Of a stretch of 64,000 nt of DNA, positions 36,548 through 49,465 are shown in pieces. The stretch comes from Pholis gunnellus (lineage: Eukaryota > Chordata > Actinopteri > Perciformes > Pholidae). Position 1 is the first letter of the stretch. The number at the start of each line of letters is the position of its first letter. Location of the stretch: contig OU342821.1 of NCBI GenBank assembly GCA_910591455.2, positions 21,156,854 to 21,220,853 of the forward strand, in the 5' to 3' direction. Made by a program: the position numbers and the translations under genes. The notes under the pieces are model-generated. The model was not told the origin of the DNA and did not search any database. It saw nothing but the letters and a program-made list of their open reading frames with translations.

Positions 36548-36640
36548 CAACAGGTAGAACAGGTTTAGGGCGAGGCGGTCGAGTGAGCTTCACTTACAGT
36601 AAAAAGGAGAGAGAGAGAATCCGATTTATCTTCTGTTTGT
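35771..36640. other. Intergenic sequence with (GA)n at 36448-36543
   Basis: No gene is visible. The (GA)n tract has occasional GGG interruptions. Short CCAATCGGA words lie near 36208. Confidence 0.5.
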
Positions 36641-37440
36641 TTCTGTATCTCATAACCTCAGTAGAAGAGAAGAAGAAGAAGAAACAGGATACAAAAGGAA
36701 GAAGAAGAAAAAAAACAGGATTAAAGAAGAAGAAGAAGAAGAAGAAGAAGAAGAAGAAGAAACGGGATAAAAACAGCCGAAGAAGAAGTTTGTGTTTTCC
36801 TTTAAAGACAGATTGAAGAAGAAGAAGCAGCAGCGGATTGTGAACAGGTGAGTCAGGTGAAGTAAACCTCACAAGTTTTCTTCAGTACCTCATGTTGACG
36901 TCATGTAAAGTGATACAAAGTGACATAAAGTGATGTAAACTGATATAAATACCGGGTCAGTCTGTCTCTGTTTGTTCGTCACGTCGGTTCACAAACAGGC
37001 CTGTGTAGCATTGTTAGCATGTTAGCTACTTTCAGCTTGTTAACAACAAGATTTTCACAATAAAAGTCTCACTGAGTTGATTGAAATGCAGCAGAAGGAA
37101 AAATAACTCAGAGATGAACTTTAAAGTACGAAGAAGAAGAAAGTTCTCAGAAACACAGACAGTTTGTACAGTTATAGAATTAAATACTGTCAATATAGTA
37201 AATACAATATAAGTACATTAAAGTAAAAAAGAAGTTAAATCAAAGTAAATAAAGTGAAATTAACTATTCTTATTGTCATAATGTATATTACACTGTGCGA
37301 ATGTCTCCCTAGCTGTGCCCACGGTGTGATAGCGTCTGAATTTAAGTCGCTTTGGATGAAAGCGTCAGCTAAAGGACTGTAATGTAATGTCAGTATCACA
37401 GCTGATCATTCTCTCTCTCCTCTTACAGTTCTCTCGCCCT
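36641..37440 (+). other. Probable 5' exon and first intron of the cysrt1-like gene
   Basis: A (GAA)n purine tract at 36668-36765 leads to a donor CGGATTGTGAACAG/GTGAGT at about 36848. A CTCTTACAG acceptor at about 37428 precedes the coding exon. A SINE fragment lies at 37305-37392 in between. Confidence 0.45.
37305..37392 (+). mobile_element. SINE 3' fragment
   Basis: It ends AAGTCGCTTTGGATGAAAGC ... GACTGTAATGTAATGT, matching the 3' end of the element at 59424-59620. Confidence 0.6.
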
Positions 37441-37511
37441 TCCTGATCGACGACCTCCTGATTGGTTGATTGATCCAATTTAGCCCCGCCCCCCTCCCGT
37501 GACGCATCGCC

Positions 37512-37745
37512 ATGTCATCAAACATCCACGTCTCCCCTGACAACCCCTACGGTCAGGTGACCATCCCCCGGGCTAAGCTCCGCCTCTCTGATGACCTCAG
37601 CACGGTGATAGCCAATCCGGGGGCTCTGAGCAGCACCGACCCGTACAGCTCCTCCCCCCCGCCCTACGTGGTGAAGGATGCAGGCGAGGAGGAGGAGGGG
37701 GGGAGGAGCCCCGTCTGCTGCTACCGATGCAGGAGGAGGAAGTGA
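37512..37745 (+). CDS. cysrt1: Cysteine-rich tail protein 1-like
   Basis: One coding exon of 77 aa from an ATG just after GACGCATCGCC. The block DNPYGQVTIPRAKLRLSDD matches the N-terminal NPYxxxxIPRAxLR signature I recall from human CYSRT1. A PYSSSPPPYVV stretch follows. The C-terminus (PVCCYRCRRRK) has only three cysteines, far fewer than the mammalian Cys tail. The neighbour rnf224 supports the call, since CYSRT1 and RNF224 are adjacent in human 9q34.3. Function is poorly known; the mammalian protein is a skin/epithelial antimicrobial-type component. The stop codon lies inside the first unit of a tandem repeat (37728-37830), so the tail may vary between individuals. Confidence 0.7.
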   Translation: MSSNIHVSPDNPYGQVTIPRAKLRLSDDLSTVIANPGALSSTDPYSSSPPPYVVKDAGEEEEGGRSPVCCYRCRRRK

Positions 37746-37832
37746 TGTCACAGCAGCAGCAGGAGGAGGAAGTGATGTCACAGCAGCAGCAGCAGGAGGA
37801 GGAAGTGATGTCACAGCAGCAGGAGGATTGTA
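37722..37832 (+). repeat. 30-33 bp tandem repeat over the cysrt1 stop codon
   Basis: Three units of AGGAGGAGGAAGTGATGTCA plus CAGCAGCAGC. The first unit encodes the final RRRK and the TGA stop; the others are in the 3' UTR. Confidence 0.85.
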
Positions 37833-38129
37833 ATTGGCTTCATTCACGAAAGAAGAAACGGTGCTTTTCATTATGCTATCGTGTCTCCTCGCGTCTCTTC
37901 CTCGCGTCCTACCTCCTCCCGGGCAAGGATGTGAGGGAAGAGGAAGGAGGGGAGGCGAGTACGAAGGAGACAAAGCTGCAGATCAGAAATCCTTGTTTCC
38001 TTTCGGACTTGTTTCAAACCGCGCGCCACATGTGGAGCATTTATACCCGACTTCAGTGAAGGATACACCTGTGCTTCCTCGCCCTGAGCTCCTCCAGGAG
38101 CCTCCTTGTCTCCTCGTCTCCTCGTGATG

Positions 38130-39900
38130 CATATAATTGGTTGGAGGATCCTCGATGACGAGGAATACAAAATTAGCATAATGAAAAGCACCAGAAGAGA
38201 AATAAAGGAAGTTGTTTTCTCCAAATTAATAAAACTACAAAATGTTTAAACTTCCTGTTTGACTTCGAAAATAAAGTTTAAAGAGTTTCATGAAACATTT
38301 AAACAAACATCCAGGCGCTCAGAAGAAGCCATGAATCAGCTGAGAGACGAGTTTAGATTGAATACTTAGTTATAATATTAATAATGATGAACGTGGCGTC
38401 ACTGAACTTCATAGCCGGGTGTGTTTCTCTGCTGCCATGACGTGAAGAGTAAATATTAATTATTGATTTGTTGTAAAATGAATCCGATGAATATTCAACA
38501 GATTGGAAGATGAAGTGTTTCTGTATATAAAGTTTATGTTTAGTGTCGTCATAATAAATATGAATCTAATGATCAAACCAACGTATTCTTACCAACAACT
38601 TGTGATGTTTTTGTATTTTATATTTTATTCATGATTTAGATTTTCAGACAGTATTTATATTTTTTCACAACGATGATTTTGAACGTTTTAGTATGAAGGA
38701 GTGTTTAAAGTATAAATGAAGAATCAAATCATAAATATTAAATGTTGATTTAGTGTAAAACGTGTCGGTGAAATAAAGACGATGAATGTTCAATGTTTCT
38801 CGTATTATTTATGTTTTATCTGAATATTTATATAAAATATTTATATTTGTATTTAAATGAGAATAAACAAAATGACAAACATTTAAATGACTGTTTTATT
38901 CTAAAAACATGCAGGTGTTCCTCTGATTCCTCTGATTGGTGAAGGTGATCATGGTTCAGCCAATCAGAGGCAGAGTAGGGCGGGTCATCCCGGCCCATCC
39001 GAGGAAACACTCATTTGCATAAAATGAATCCAGCTTAACACTTAAAACATGACTCAGCAGATTTTAAGGTCTGACACAATGAAAAAAACCTGGAAATGAT
39101 TTCAGGTTTCTGGCCAAATCAAAGTGAAAACTATTTTATTAATGTTTAATGTTATTTTTTAATATTTATGATAAAAACAAAGTTATTGTATCTCACAATA
39201 AACGTAATTCCGCCCCCCCCCCCAATTCAACTTTATTATTTATCTTAATAAACTTTATTAATTCTAATAATTAACTTTATTATTTATCTTAATAAACTTC
39301 ATTAATTTTCTGTTTAACTAGATTCTCTCACTGTGTCTCTGTTGCTAGGCGACTTCAGTCCTCACACTGAGCTGTAACCTGATAGGCTGACATCAGCGGC
39401 CAATAGAAACCTGAGAGCAGCTCCACTTTCTATTGGCTGATCAGGTTACAGGTCAGATTATTGATCATTTAAACTTTCAATGATATTTTAATGAGATTGC
39501 GTTGATTATAATACAATGTATTAAATGTTTGATAATAATATTGATAAGTTATGGATTTATATTTCATGTTTTATTTACATAATTAATCTTATTTATATAA
39601 ATATTCATGTTTATATGTTAAAACTGATTTTATTGGTTATAGTTTAGATTATTTTATATATTTAATTTCTAGATTTTACAGGAAATATTTAATATTTGTT
39701 GTATTGTTTGTTTTTGTGTATCTAAATGTGTGTTTAGTAAATTGTTTGTAAATTGCATAAGTGTTGTTTTTGTTTCTTTTAAATTGATATTTTGCATTTT
39801 AAAGATAAGAATGACTATTATTAATGACATGTTTTATGTAATAACACAAATAAAAGTTATCTTTACTCACAATATATAAATAATAAATTACCTTCAGTGT
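38130..39900. other. AT-rich intergenic region, no gene seen
   Basis: Short frames only. AATAAA words near 38230 and 38775 could end cysrt1. CCAATCAG/CTGATTGG words occur near 38930-38970 and 39400-39440. A C-run lies at 39213-39222. Confidence 0.4.
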
Positions 39901-39927
39901 CGGCCGAGCGAGGCTGAATTATTGATG

Positions 39928-39929
<2 letters not shown>

Positions 39930-39964
<35 letters not shown>

Positions 39965-39978
39965 TCTCTGTCTCTGTC

Positions 39979-40023
<45 letters not shown>

Positions 40024-40352
40024 CAGAAAGGAGGACGACCACGAACAAAACAGAGAAGAAGAAAAGAAGAGGGAAGAAGAAAAAAGATGAAAGAAAAGAA
40101 GAGAATATAAGAGGAAAGGAAGAGGGGAGAACAAACAACAAAGAAGAAGAAGAAAGAAAAACTGTCAACGACAAAAGAGAAGAAAAACAGGAGGAAATGA
40201 AAGAGTGACGGACAAAAAGAAAAGAAACACACAATAAAGGAAAGAAGAGGAAACAGGAATAAAAGACGGAGAGACGAAGAAATGAAACAACAACAGACGA
40301 CAGGAGAAAAAGAGTAAACAACAATAATGTGAAGAAAAAGGAAGAAATAACA
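39930..40352 (+). other. rnf224: (TC)n tract and candidate 5' exon of rnf224
   Basis: (TC)n covers about 39931-40018. A purine-rich stretch then ends at a donor-like AACAA/GTAAGTTTC near 40352. The next acceptor in this strand is the rnf224 coding exon at about 41450. Assignment is inference. Confidence 0.35.
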
Positions 40353-41455
40353 AGTAAGTTTCTGTTCCTGTTTACCTTCAAATATATATTGTCCAATCAC
40401 AGCGCAGCAGGTGTCACCACTGATCTGTCTCTCATCTAATCATCTGATTGGACAGATTGAAGTTATCGAAAAGTAATCACATTACTTTAATAGCTCAGCT
40501 ATGAAATTATTAATTATGTTTCCATTAAACATTTTAGAATCTTTTATTTTGTTTGAGTGAGTCTCTAAGAATCAATATTTAATAAAAATATAAATGTATA
40601 TGTATTGTAGGGATAAAGCAACTGTATTTAATGTCAAATCCGCGATGTTGAAGGAACTTAGCTAACGTCTATTTGACGTTAGCTAGTTGAGTTGGTAAGT
40701 AGCTAGCTAACGCGCTAACGTTATATAATCAACAATCATGTTTTCAATCAGTTGTCAGGTGATTTTAATCACTTCAAAATAAAATACGTGAATAGAAACA
40801 CGGCTAACACCACGTTTTTGTCAGAGGAGACATGATTAGCCTGCATTAGTCTGACATCAGTAAACTAATTGATGATCAGAAATAAGACAGCAGGCTAACG
40901 CTAGCTAACGTTAGCATTAGCTCTTTGTGATTGATTGTAAGATCGATGCTCTTAACCTCAAACTTTGACTGAAACCAAAACAATAGACAAACTCATTCCA
41001 GCTAACAAATATCACCTAGCAAACAAACACAAAGCTAACGTTAGCTACTACTAATGCTACAATACAAGCAAAACAATAAAAGTAAAATATTAACGTACTT
41101 TAATCAGATATTTGATAATATCTAAACTAATACCGTCTCATGTCTCCTGGGGGAAATACATTAACATTTAACTTTCATTATTTTTGTTTGTATCGTAGCG
41201 ACAGCTAATGCTAACACAAGCATCATGAGTTACCATGGTAATCTAGGCAGGTTGAAATAGAGCTACTCAACGTATCAATTATATTGTATTGTATTGTATT
41301 AAATTATAGTATATTATGTTATGTTGTTATATTATATTAAACTATATTGTATTAGATTACATTTTATTAAAATATATGTTAAACATAATATCTAAAATAA
41401 ATATTCTTCTATTGAATAATGAAATTAAACTTTTCTTCTCGTCTATTAGACCAAA

Positions 41456-42766
41456 ATGTCTGACGACAGAAAAGAAGAAGAGGAGGAAGAGGAAGTGACC
41501 TGTCAGCCCCTCCCCCCCCCGCCTCCTCCTTCCTCCGTTGCCGTGGAGACGATGATGTCACTGAGGAGGCAGGACCTAGTGTGCATCGTGTGCTTCGGCA
41601 GCTACGACCTGGCCACGCGGTTGCCGCGGCGACTGCACTGTGGCCACGCCTTCTGTCAGGCGTGTCTGAAGAGGCTCGACACCGTCATCAACGAACAGGT
41701 GACATCATCGGTGACATCATCCACACTCACCTGAGATCTGTAGACAGTTCAGGTGTCAGCTGACGTTCAAGCATTGAAAGGAGTTGAAGTGGAAATCTTA
41801 GGGCCACTTCAAGTTGAATGAAATTAAAGAAGATGTGAGTTGAAGTGTAAAAACTCTGAAAGCAGTTGAAGTGAATTGCGTATGAAAAGCGGGAAGAGTT
41901 GAAGAGGATTCTTTTGGTTGTTGTTAAAAGGTGTAAACGTGAGATCTGAAAGCAGTTGAAGTGTCAAAGTGTAACCATTAAAAGTAGTTTGTATGTGAAA
42001 CGTAATCAATGTAAGTAGATCAACGAAAGGATAAGAAATGAAAGCAGTTGACGCGTGAGAGGAAATAATTGTTGCGATATCAGTTGAAGTGTATTCACTG
42101 AGAGCAGTTAAAGTGGCAGTTTAATAGTAAAAGATGAGAGTAGTTGAAAGGTCAAAGGGTTGTAATCAATGAAAGTAGATCAAAGATAAGAAATTAAAGT
42201 AGTTGACGAGTGAGTGATGAAAGCAGTTGAAGTGTCGGTTAATGAGTGAGTGAGGAAAGCAGTTGAAGTTTTAATTTAAAGTGTAAATTAAAACTACATT
42301 TTGAAAAAAATGAACCATTTAAAGTAAAAACAGTTTGTATTTAAAAAGGTTATCATGTTCACTTCCTGTCACTGGAACTCCTCTGATCTTTTGGGATGTA
42401 ACATGTAACACCCCCCCCCCCCCCCTCCAGGTGTGGATCCCGTGTCCTCAGTGTCGACAGAACACTCCTCGGCCCAGAGGAGGAGCAGCTGGTCTGGACC
42501 TGGACTTGGCCTCCTTCCTGGGAGTGAAGGCCCAGCAGACCTGCACCTCCTCCTGCTCTCTGTCCTCCTGGAGCTCCGGCCGTAGGGAGGGGACGGCGGC
42601 CGGAGACACAGCCCGGGACGGGAAGCTGTGGCTGGGGAAGGAGGTCGCAGACGACAGCTGGTCACACGGAGGTCTGGCTGAGCCACGATTCCAACGCTAC
42701 GGAAACTGCTGCCCGCCTCCGTCCTATTGGCTGTGCTGCTTGTTCTGCTGCCCGGGGCGGGGCTAA
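41456..42766 (+). CDS. rnf224: RING finger protein RNF224 (2 coding exons)
   Basis: Exons 41456-41698 and 42431-42766 join in phase 0 and give 191 aa. The RING starts CIVCFGSYDLATRLPRRL, continues CGHAFCQACLKRLDT and closes across the splice at VWIPCPQCRQNTPRPRGG, so all eight Zn ligands (C3HC4) are present. LDLDLASFLGVKAQ follows, as in mammalian RNF224. The C-terminus (CCPPPSYWLCCLFCC) is Cys- and aromatic-rich and may be palmitoylated or membrane-attached (inference). The N-terminus has an acidic run and a poly-Pro run. It is presumably a ubiquitin ligase; substrates are unknown. The second exon follows a C-rich pyrimidine tract (42411-42426). Confidence 0.92.
41765..42285 (+). repeat. Degenerate GAAAGCAGTTGAAG repeats in the rnf224 intron
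   Basis: The word GAAAGCAGTTGAAGTG and close variants recur at least eight times at irregular spacing, filling most of the intron. It looks like an old, decayed minisatellite. Confidence 0.7.
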
Positions 42767-43014
42767 GTCTGACCAATGAGTGTGCTCACTTTAATTGTCC
42801 CTTGAAGTTGGTTCTTCCGAGTGGTGTTATGAAAACTATTTATTTAAATAAACATGTAACGTGTTACTGAGGTTCATAATTAATTTAGAAACAAAAAGAA
42901 AACTGAAAAACAAAGAGAGGAACTTCTATAAAATATGTATATTATTGTACAATAAAAGTGTGTACATAAGTACTTCTACTAATATATAATATACATTATA
43001 TTCTAAGTGGAATA

Positions 43015-43647
43015 AAGACAAAGCTGCTGAGAAGAAATATTTATTCATAATTACATATTTTACAAAAAGTAAAGAAGCTTAACTAATTATAACAGTTAGC
43101 ATTCAGTATGGGTCATCAGAAATAATTCATGATTTAAATGTTTATTTTCGTCCAATCACAGGCATCCTGTTGGTGAGCTAGCTGACGCTAATAGCTGTGA
43201 AGGCTCTGATTGGTTAAAAACAAAAAAACAAAAAACAAAGCTTCAGACATTCAAACTGTGTCAGTGGACGGAGGAACTTCTTATTTCACTTTAACAGAAT
43301 GTGTGACGTCATCGTTATTTTGTTAAATGTGATGTGAATGTTTAAGTTTTCATATTTCTTAGTTGTTGGTGATTTTAAAGGAATACTTGTTTGTTGGTTC
43401 AGTTCCTGGAAGAGCGACACGGACACAACAGAAAGAAAAAAAAAGACAGAGCTTTGGCATTCAACCCCCCCCATGAGGCACAAGGCATGCTGGGAGTCGG
43501 AGTCCTCTTTATGTCCTCTACAGGTTTTTTTGTTACCGAGAAAAAATTCCCACAATGCCATAAACTCTTGATGTCCGTCTTTCATCAGACGACCAGCATT
43601 TTCTTATCATCAGGCTCCTCCCGCTCCTGAGTACGCAGCTCGGCCAA
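43015..43647 (-). other. pisd: Likely 3' UTR of pisd
   Basis: This lies between the pisd stop and a reverse-strand AATAAA near 43036. The rnf224 signal AATAAA near 42848 lies on the other side, so the two genes converge. Confidence 0.5.
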
Positions 43648-44392
43648 TCAGAGGCTGCCGAGCCCCTCCCCCACTCTGATTCGCTGTCCCGGCTGCAGAT
43701 TGAAGCTGAAGTCTTTCGGGGCCTCGAACAGCAGAACGATGGTGGAGCCGAGGTTGAACTCCCCCACGGCCGCGCCCTTCTGTAAGACCACGCCCCCGTC
43801 CTCCATAGAGGCCACGCCCCCTTCACCCACCACCTTCAACACACCGTCGTCCACGTCGACGTAGCTTCGGTCGTGGAAGGAGCCTTTACTGTAGCGAGGA
43901 GCGTTGGTCTGAAGCTCCTGAGGACGAACACATTAATCTAATTAACAGACTGATTACCACATAAATAACTACATCCATTCTTGTATTCATTACACATTAT
44001 TTAGTTAAAATATGAATATACATATATATTACAATAAATATTAGTTTAGATAAAAAACTTTAAAGAATCTTATTACTTTCCTCGTTTTTTTTACTTCCTA
44101 AACTGAACTTTAAATATACAATAAAAAATACTAAAACAAAAGAAATAGAAAAGATTCAAAGCATAAATAATAAAAACTAAAGTGTTGCTCACCTGGTCGA
44201 AGTAAACTCTGATGGAGCCGACGTTTGTGGCTCCGACCGCCGTTAACGAGAAGAAGCCGTGCTGCCATTGGCCGGTGAGAGCAACTCGCTCGTTAAGGCA
44301 AAAGAGCTCTTTAACCAAACGAGCCACACCGGGGTTAACGGAGAGTAACGAGCCTAACGAGGAGAGAGAGAGAGAGAGAGAGAGAGACGGGT

Positions 44393-44470
<78 letters not shown>

Positions 44471-47400
44471 GTGAGGGGAACATTGTCTCACCTGGGAAGT
44501 GACGTCGTAGCTCCACCTTCCAGTCTGTAGGTGAATGGAAACAGTGATAGTCACCTGGAGCCAGGTAGACCACGACGTGGAACAGGTCGTTATCAGGGGA
44601 GGACAGGAGGAGGTCTCTGAAGGAGGAGGAGGGGTCTAAAGAAAGAGAGACAGGAAGCTTTAACAGGATGTGGACCCAACAAGTCCTCCAGACCTGACAA
44701 GACCAACAAGTCCCACATTTAAAACAAGTCCCATCTCAAGACCAACTGGTCTCAGATCCGGACCAAGTCTAAATACCTGAACAGGTCACTAAGCACCCTT
44801 TATTTAATAGTGTTTCGGGTAGATTATGTATTTTATGTTTATTTTACCGTTGCTCTGCCTCTTCTGAGGACCCAGGAAGTTCTCCAGGCTGTAGGTGACC
44901 CCCTTCACCTGCTCCACCTCCGAGTTCTTCACCTGACCAAAGTGGAGGATCCTCCCGTCAGCCGGAGAGATCTGAGGAAAGAGAAACCATCAAAAACACG
45001 TCGAGGAACGAGAACTAAATATTACGAGAGAAGAAATAAAGGGGATTAAATATTCAAAGTTTTACCCACAAAAACAAATAAAATACATTTAAGAAAAGTG
45101 AAAACTGTGACGGAACATCAAACTTAATATTTTGTGATTTTGAGTCCCAAAAAAGTAAAAAAGAAGGAGGAAGAGGAGGAGGAGGAGGAGGAGGAGGAGG
45201 AGGAGGAGGAGGAGTTTTACCAGACAGGAGTTGGTACACAGAGGTCTGACTGCAGGTTTTAGACGTCTTCTGAAGAATTCTCCCAGATTTCTGTAGTGAT
45301 GTAAATCTTCTACGGCTGCTTCCTATTGGACGAGAGAAACGTGAAAAAATACAGAAATGATCCAAAATATCTTTAACCAACTCTGTTAATCACCAGTTAT
45401 CAAGATCAATGATCTGCCTGTTTCCTCTCCTGTCTTGTTTCCTCTCCTGTCTTGTCTCCTCTCCTCCCTGCTTCCTCACCTGCATGTTGACTCCAAAGGT
45501 CCAGATGTAGAGGGAGTAGACCGGCTTCCTGAGCCACGTGGGGAGCTCCACCCCGTTCAGACGGCCCCAGGCCCGAGAGAGGAGGCGGGTCGGGAAGGAG
45601 CGGTACAACGCCACCTAGAGGACCGACCAGGAAACTACAGGTGAAATATTATCTTCTGGTTTTAAGGAAGAATTATATTATTGTGATATTATACTAATAT
45701 GTTCAAGGAATCGAACTGGTGGAGGAAGTGAACGAGGTAAAGAAAGAGGAGAAAAGAAGGAGGTAGGAGATACACCTTCTACAGCAGAGTACCTGAACAG
45801 GTAGAGAACAGAGTACCTGAACAGGTAGTGAACAGAGTACCTGAACAGGTAGTGAACAGAGTACCTGAATAGGTAGAGAACAGAGTACCAGAGTACCTGA
45901 ACAGGTAGTGAACAGAGTACCTGAACAGGTAGTGAACAGAGTACCTGAACAGGTAGAGAACAGAGTACCTGAACAGGTAGTGAACAGAGTACCTGAACAG
46001 GTAGTGAACAGAGTACCTGAACAGGTAGAGAACAGAGTACCTGAACAGGTAGAGAACAGAGTACCTGAACAGGTAGAGAACAGAGTACCTGAACAGGTAG
46101 TGAACAGAGTACCTGAACAGGTAGTGAACAGAGTACCTGAACAGGTAGAGAACAGAGTACCTGAACAGGTAGAGAACAGAGTACCTGAACAGGTAGTGAA
46201 CAGAGTACCTGAACAGGTAGTGAACAGAGTACCTGAACAGGTAGTGAACAGAGTACCTGAACAGGTAGAGAACAGAGTACCTGAACAGGTAGTGAACAGA
46301 GTACCTGAACAGGTAGTGAACAGAGTACCTGAATAGGTAGAGAACAGAGTACCTGAACAGGTAGAGAACAGAGTACCTGAACAGGTAGAGAACAGAGTAC
46401 CTGAACAGGTAGTGAACAGAGTACCTGAACAGGTAGTGAACAGAGTACCTGAACAGGTAGAGAACAGAGTACCTGAACAGGTAGTGAACAGAGTACCTGA
46501 ACAGGTAGTGAACAGAGTACCTGAACAGGTAGAGAACAGAGTACCTGAACAGGTAGTGAACAGAGTACCTGAACAGGTAGTGAACAGAGTACCTGAACAG
46601 GTAGAGAACAGAGTACCTGAACAGGTAGTGAACAGAGTACCTGAACAGGTAGAGAACAGAGTACCAGAGTAGGTAGTGAACAGAGTACCTGAACAGGTAG
46701 AGAACAGAGTACCTGAACAGGTAGTGAACAGAGTACCTGAACAGGTAGAGAACAGAGTACCAGAGTACCTGAACAGGTAGTGAACAGAGTACCTGAACAG
46801 GTAGTGAACAGAGTACCTGAACAGGTAGAGAACAGAGTACCAGAGTAGGTAGTGAACAGAGTACCTGAACAGGTAGAGAACAGAGTACCTGAACAGGTAG
46901 AGAACAGAGTACCAGAGTACCTGAACAGGTAGTGAACAGAGTACCTGAACAGGTAGTGAACAGAGTACCTGAACAGGTAGAGAACAGAGTACCAGAGTAC
47001 CTGAACAGGTAGTGAACAGAGTACCTGAACAGGTAGTGAACAGAGTACCTGAACAGGTAGAGAACAGAGTACCTGAACAGGTAGTGAACAGAGTACCTGA
47101 ACAGGTAGTGAACAGAGTACCTGAACAGGTAGAGAACAGAGTACCTGAACAGGTAGAGAACAGAGTACCTGAACAGGTAGTGAACAGAGTACCTGAACAG
47201 GTAGTGAACAGAGTACCTGAACAGGTAGTGAACAGAGTACCTGAACAGGTAGAGAACAGAGTACCTGAACAGGTAGAGAACAGAGTACCTGAACAGGTAG
47301 TGAACAGAGTACCTGAACAGGTAGAGAACAGAGTACCAGAGTACCTGAACAGGTAGTGAACAGAGTACCTGAACAGGTAGTGAACAGAGTACCTGAACAG

Positions 47401-48521
47401 GTAGAGAACAGAGTACCTGAACAGGTAGTGAACAGAGTACCTGAACAGGTAGTGAACAGAGTACCTGAACAGGTAGAGAACAGAGTACCTGAACAGGTAG
47501 AGAACAGAGTACCTGAACAGGTAGTGAACAGAGTACCTGAACAGGTAGTGAACAGAGTACCTGAACAGGTAGTGAACAGAGTACCTGAACAGGTAGAGAA
47601 CAGAGTACCTGAACAGGTAGAGAACAGAGTACCTGAACAGGTAGTAAAGTAAACTTCACTGGGAATTAAATAATTAAATTACTATAAATATAAAGATGGC
47701 CGTCCTCAAAAGGGTTATATTGAAAAGGGAAAAATAACGAGGTCATTGTTAACTATTAAGTTTGCTACTTTATGTTCCAAAATGAAAATGATACTTTTTG
47801 TTAAGTGTTCGTAATGTTAAGAACACGGTGGTTTATGCTGATAATTGTTTATAGTTTAAACCGTTGCTGTCACATTTCTTGAATACATTCGCACAGAATA
47901 TAAAGTTATATTTTTTATCTAAATTCCTTTTTGATCGCAGTAACTTTGGCTGGAACCTCTTTGAGAAGACTAAATATTAACAGAGAAACTTTACTTATAG
48001 ATGCTTTAAAAAGACAAATGTAAAGATGTAAAACAATATGAAGAGAAAAGGAGGAGACGAGAGGAGGAGACAAAATTCAACAACTAACCAAATAAAAAAG
48101 GGAAAAGAACAAACGAATATGGTAGTTTCTGTCCTTCCCCTTTTCCCTTCGTCCAATCAGAAGCCAGCAGGCCGCCGCTCTTACCCGCTTAGCCAACGGC
48201 CGCAGAGCGCTGACCGACAGGGCGTAGCAGAGGAAGGCGATTGGCCGACGGCGCCACGGGATTGGTCGAGACACGCCGCCACTGAGCACGCTCAGACGGC
48301 GCCGGAGAGACAAACGAGGCACCTGGAGCCTGAGTGTGATGAGATTTAATGAGATTTAATGAGGTGTAACGGTTTAATTAAGGAAACAGAAGGATGAGAA
48401 CGTACAAAAGGAAGTAAAGACAAAATTATTATGAAGAGAAAGGACGTAAAAACATGGAGGAATAAAAAACAGGTGGGCGTGGACAGGCGTGAAAGGGGCG
48501 GGGCTTCTGTGTGTGTATGTT

Positions 48522-48559
<38 letters not shown>

Positions 48560-49384
48560 CATGTATATGAGTGTGTGTGTGTGTGTGTGTGTATGTGTGT
48601 ATGTGTGTGCATGTATGAGTGTGTGTGTGTGTGTCTGTGCATGTATGAGTGTGTGTATGTGCATGTATGAGTGTGTGTATGTGTGTGTGTGTGTGCATGT
48701 ATATGAGTGTGTGTATGTGTGTGTGTGTGTGCATGTATGAGTGTGTGTGTATGTGCATGTATGAGTGTGTGTATGTGTGTGTGTGTGTGCATGTATGAGT
48801 GTGTGTATGTGTGTGTGTGTGTGTGCATGTATATGAGTGTGTGTGTGGAGGGTTAGGGGTGAGGAGGAGGAGGAGTGGAAGCTAGAGCAGCACACCTATG
48901 CTAAGCTACAGCAAAGCTAGTAGCGATGCTAACAATAATGCTAACAGTGATGCTAACACACTAAATATTTAATCAGAGCAGTTTTCGAAGTTTAATTTTT
49001 CCAGTTTCTGCTTCTGAAATAGTTTAAATAAAGTGTGTTTACAAACACACATTTAACGTTTATACATATTATTTATATTTTCTATAATATAGTATTTCAC
49101 CAACACTCGCGTTAGCCTAGTTTAGCTTGCGTTAGCCTAGTTTAGCATGCGTTAGCCTCTTTCCTGCTGATCCATATTTATATATAATGTGAATGAGTCG
49201 GAATATGTGGAATAAAGTTGTGAATATATGGAATTAATAAAAGTTGTAATATAAATAATGACATTCTGAATTAATGGAATGAACATTAAATATATGAAAA
49301 CACATTTAAACTTTCATTCCACAGTAAAGAAAGTCAGTTCAATTTCTACAGATTGTTTAAATATTATATCTATATCTATATATA

Positions 49385-49421
<37 letters not shown>

Positions 49422-49434
49422 ATATATATATATC

Positions 49435-49465
<31 letters not shown>

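Noticed and set aside
37518..37973. 151-codon minus-strand frame opposite cysrt1
   Set aside because: Shadow of the cysrt1 exon plus the CAG/AGG repeat; no splice or family support.
39863..40400. Hydrophobic 168-177 codon minus-strand frames
   Set aside because: Low-complexity purine/pyrimidine DNA with a (TC)n tract; composition explains the frame.
45779..47659. 626-codon open frame on the minus strand and several plus-strand frames with RVPEQVEN repeats
   Set aside because: Direct product of a stop-free 24-bp tandem repeat within a pisd intron; no unique sequence, start context or splice support.
48346..48895. His/Thr-rich and Val/Cys-rich frames
   Set aside because: Produced by the (TG)n compound repeat.
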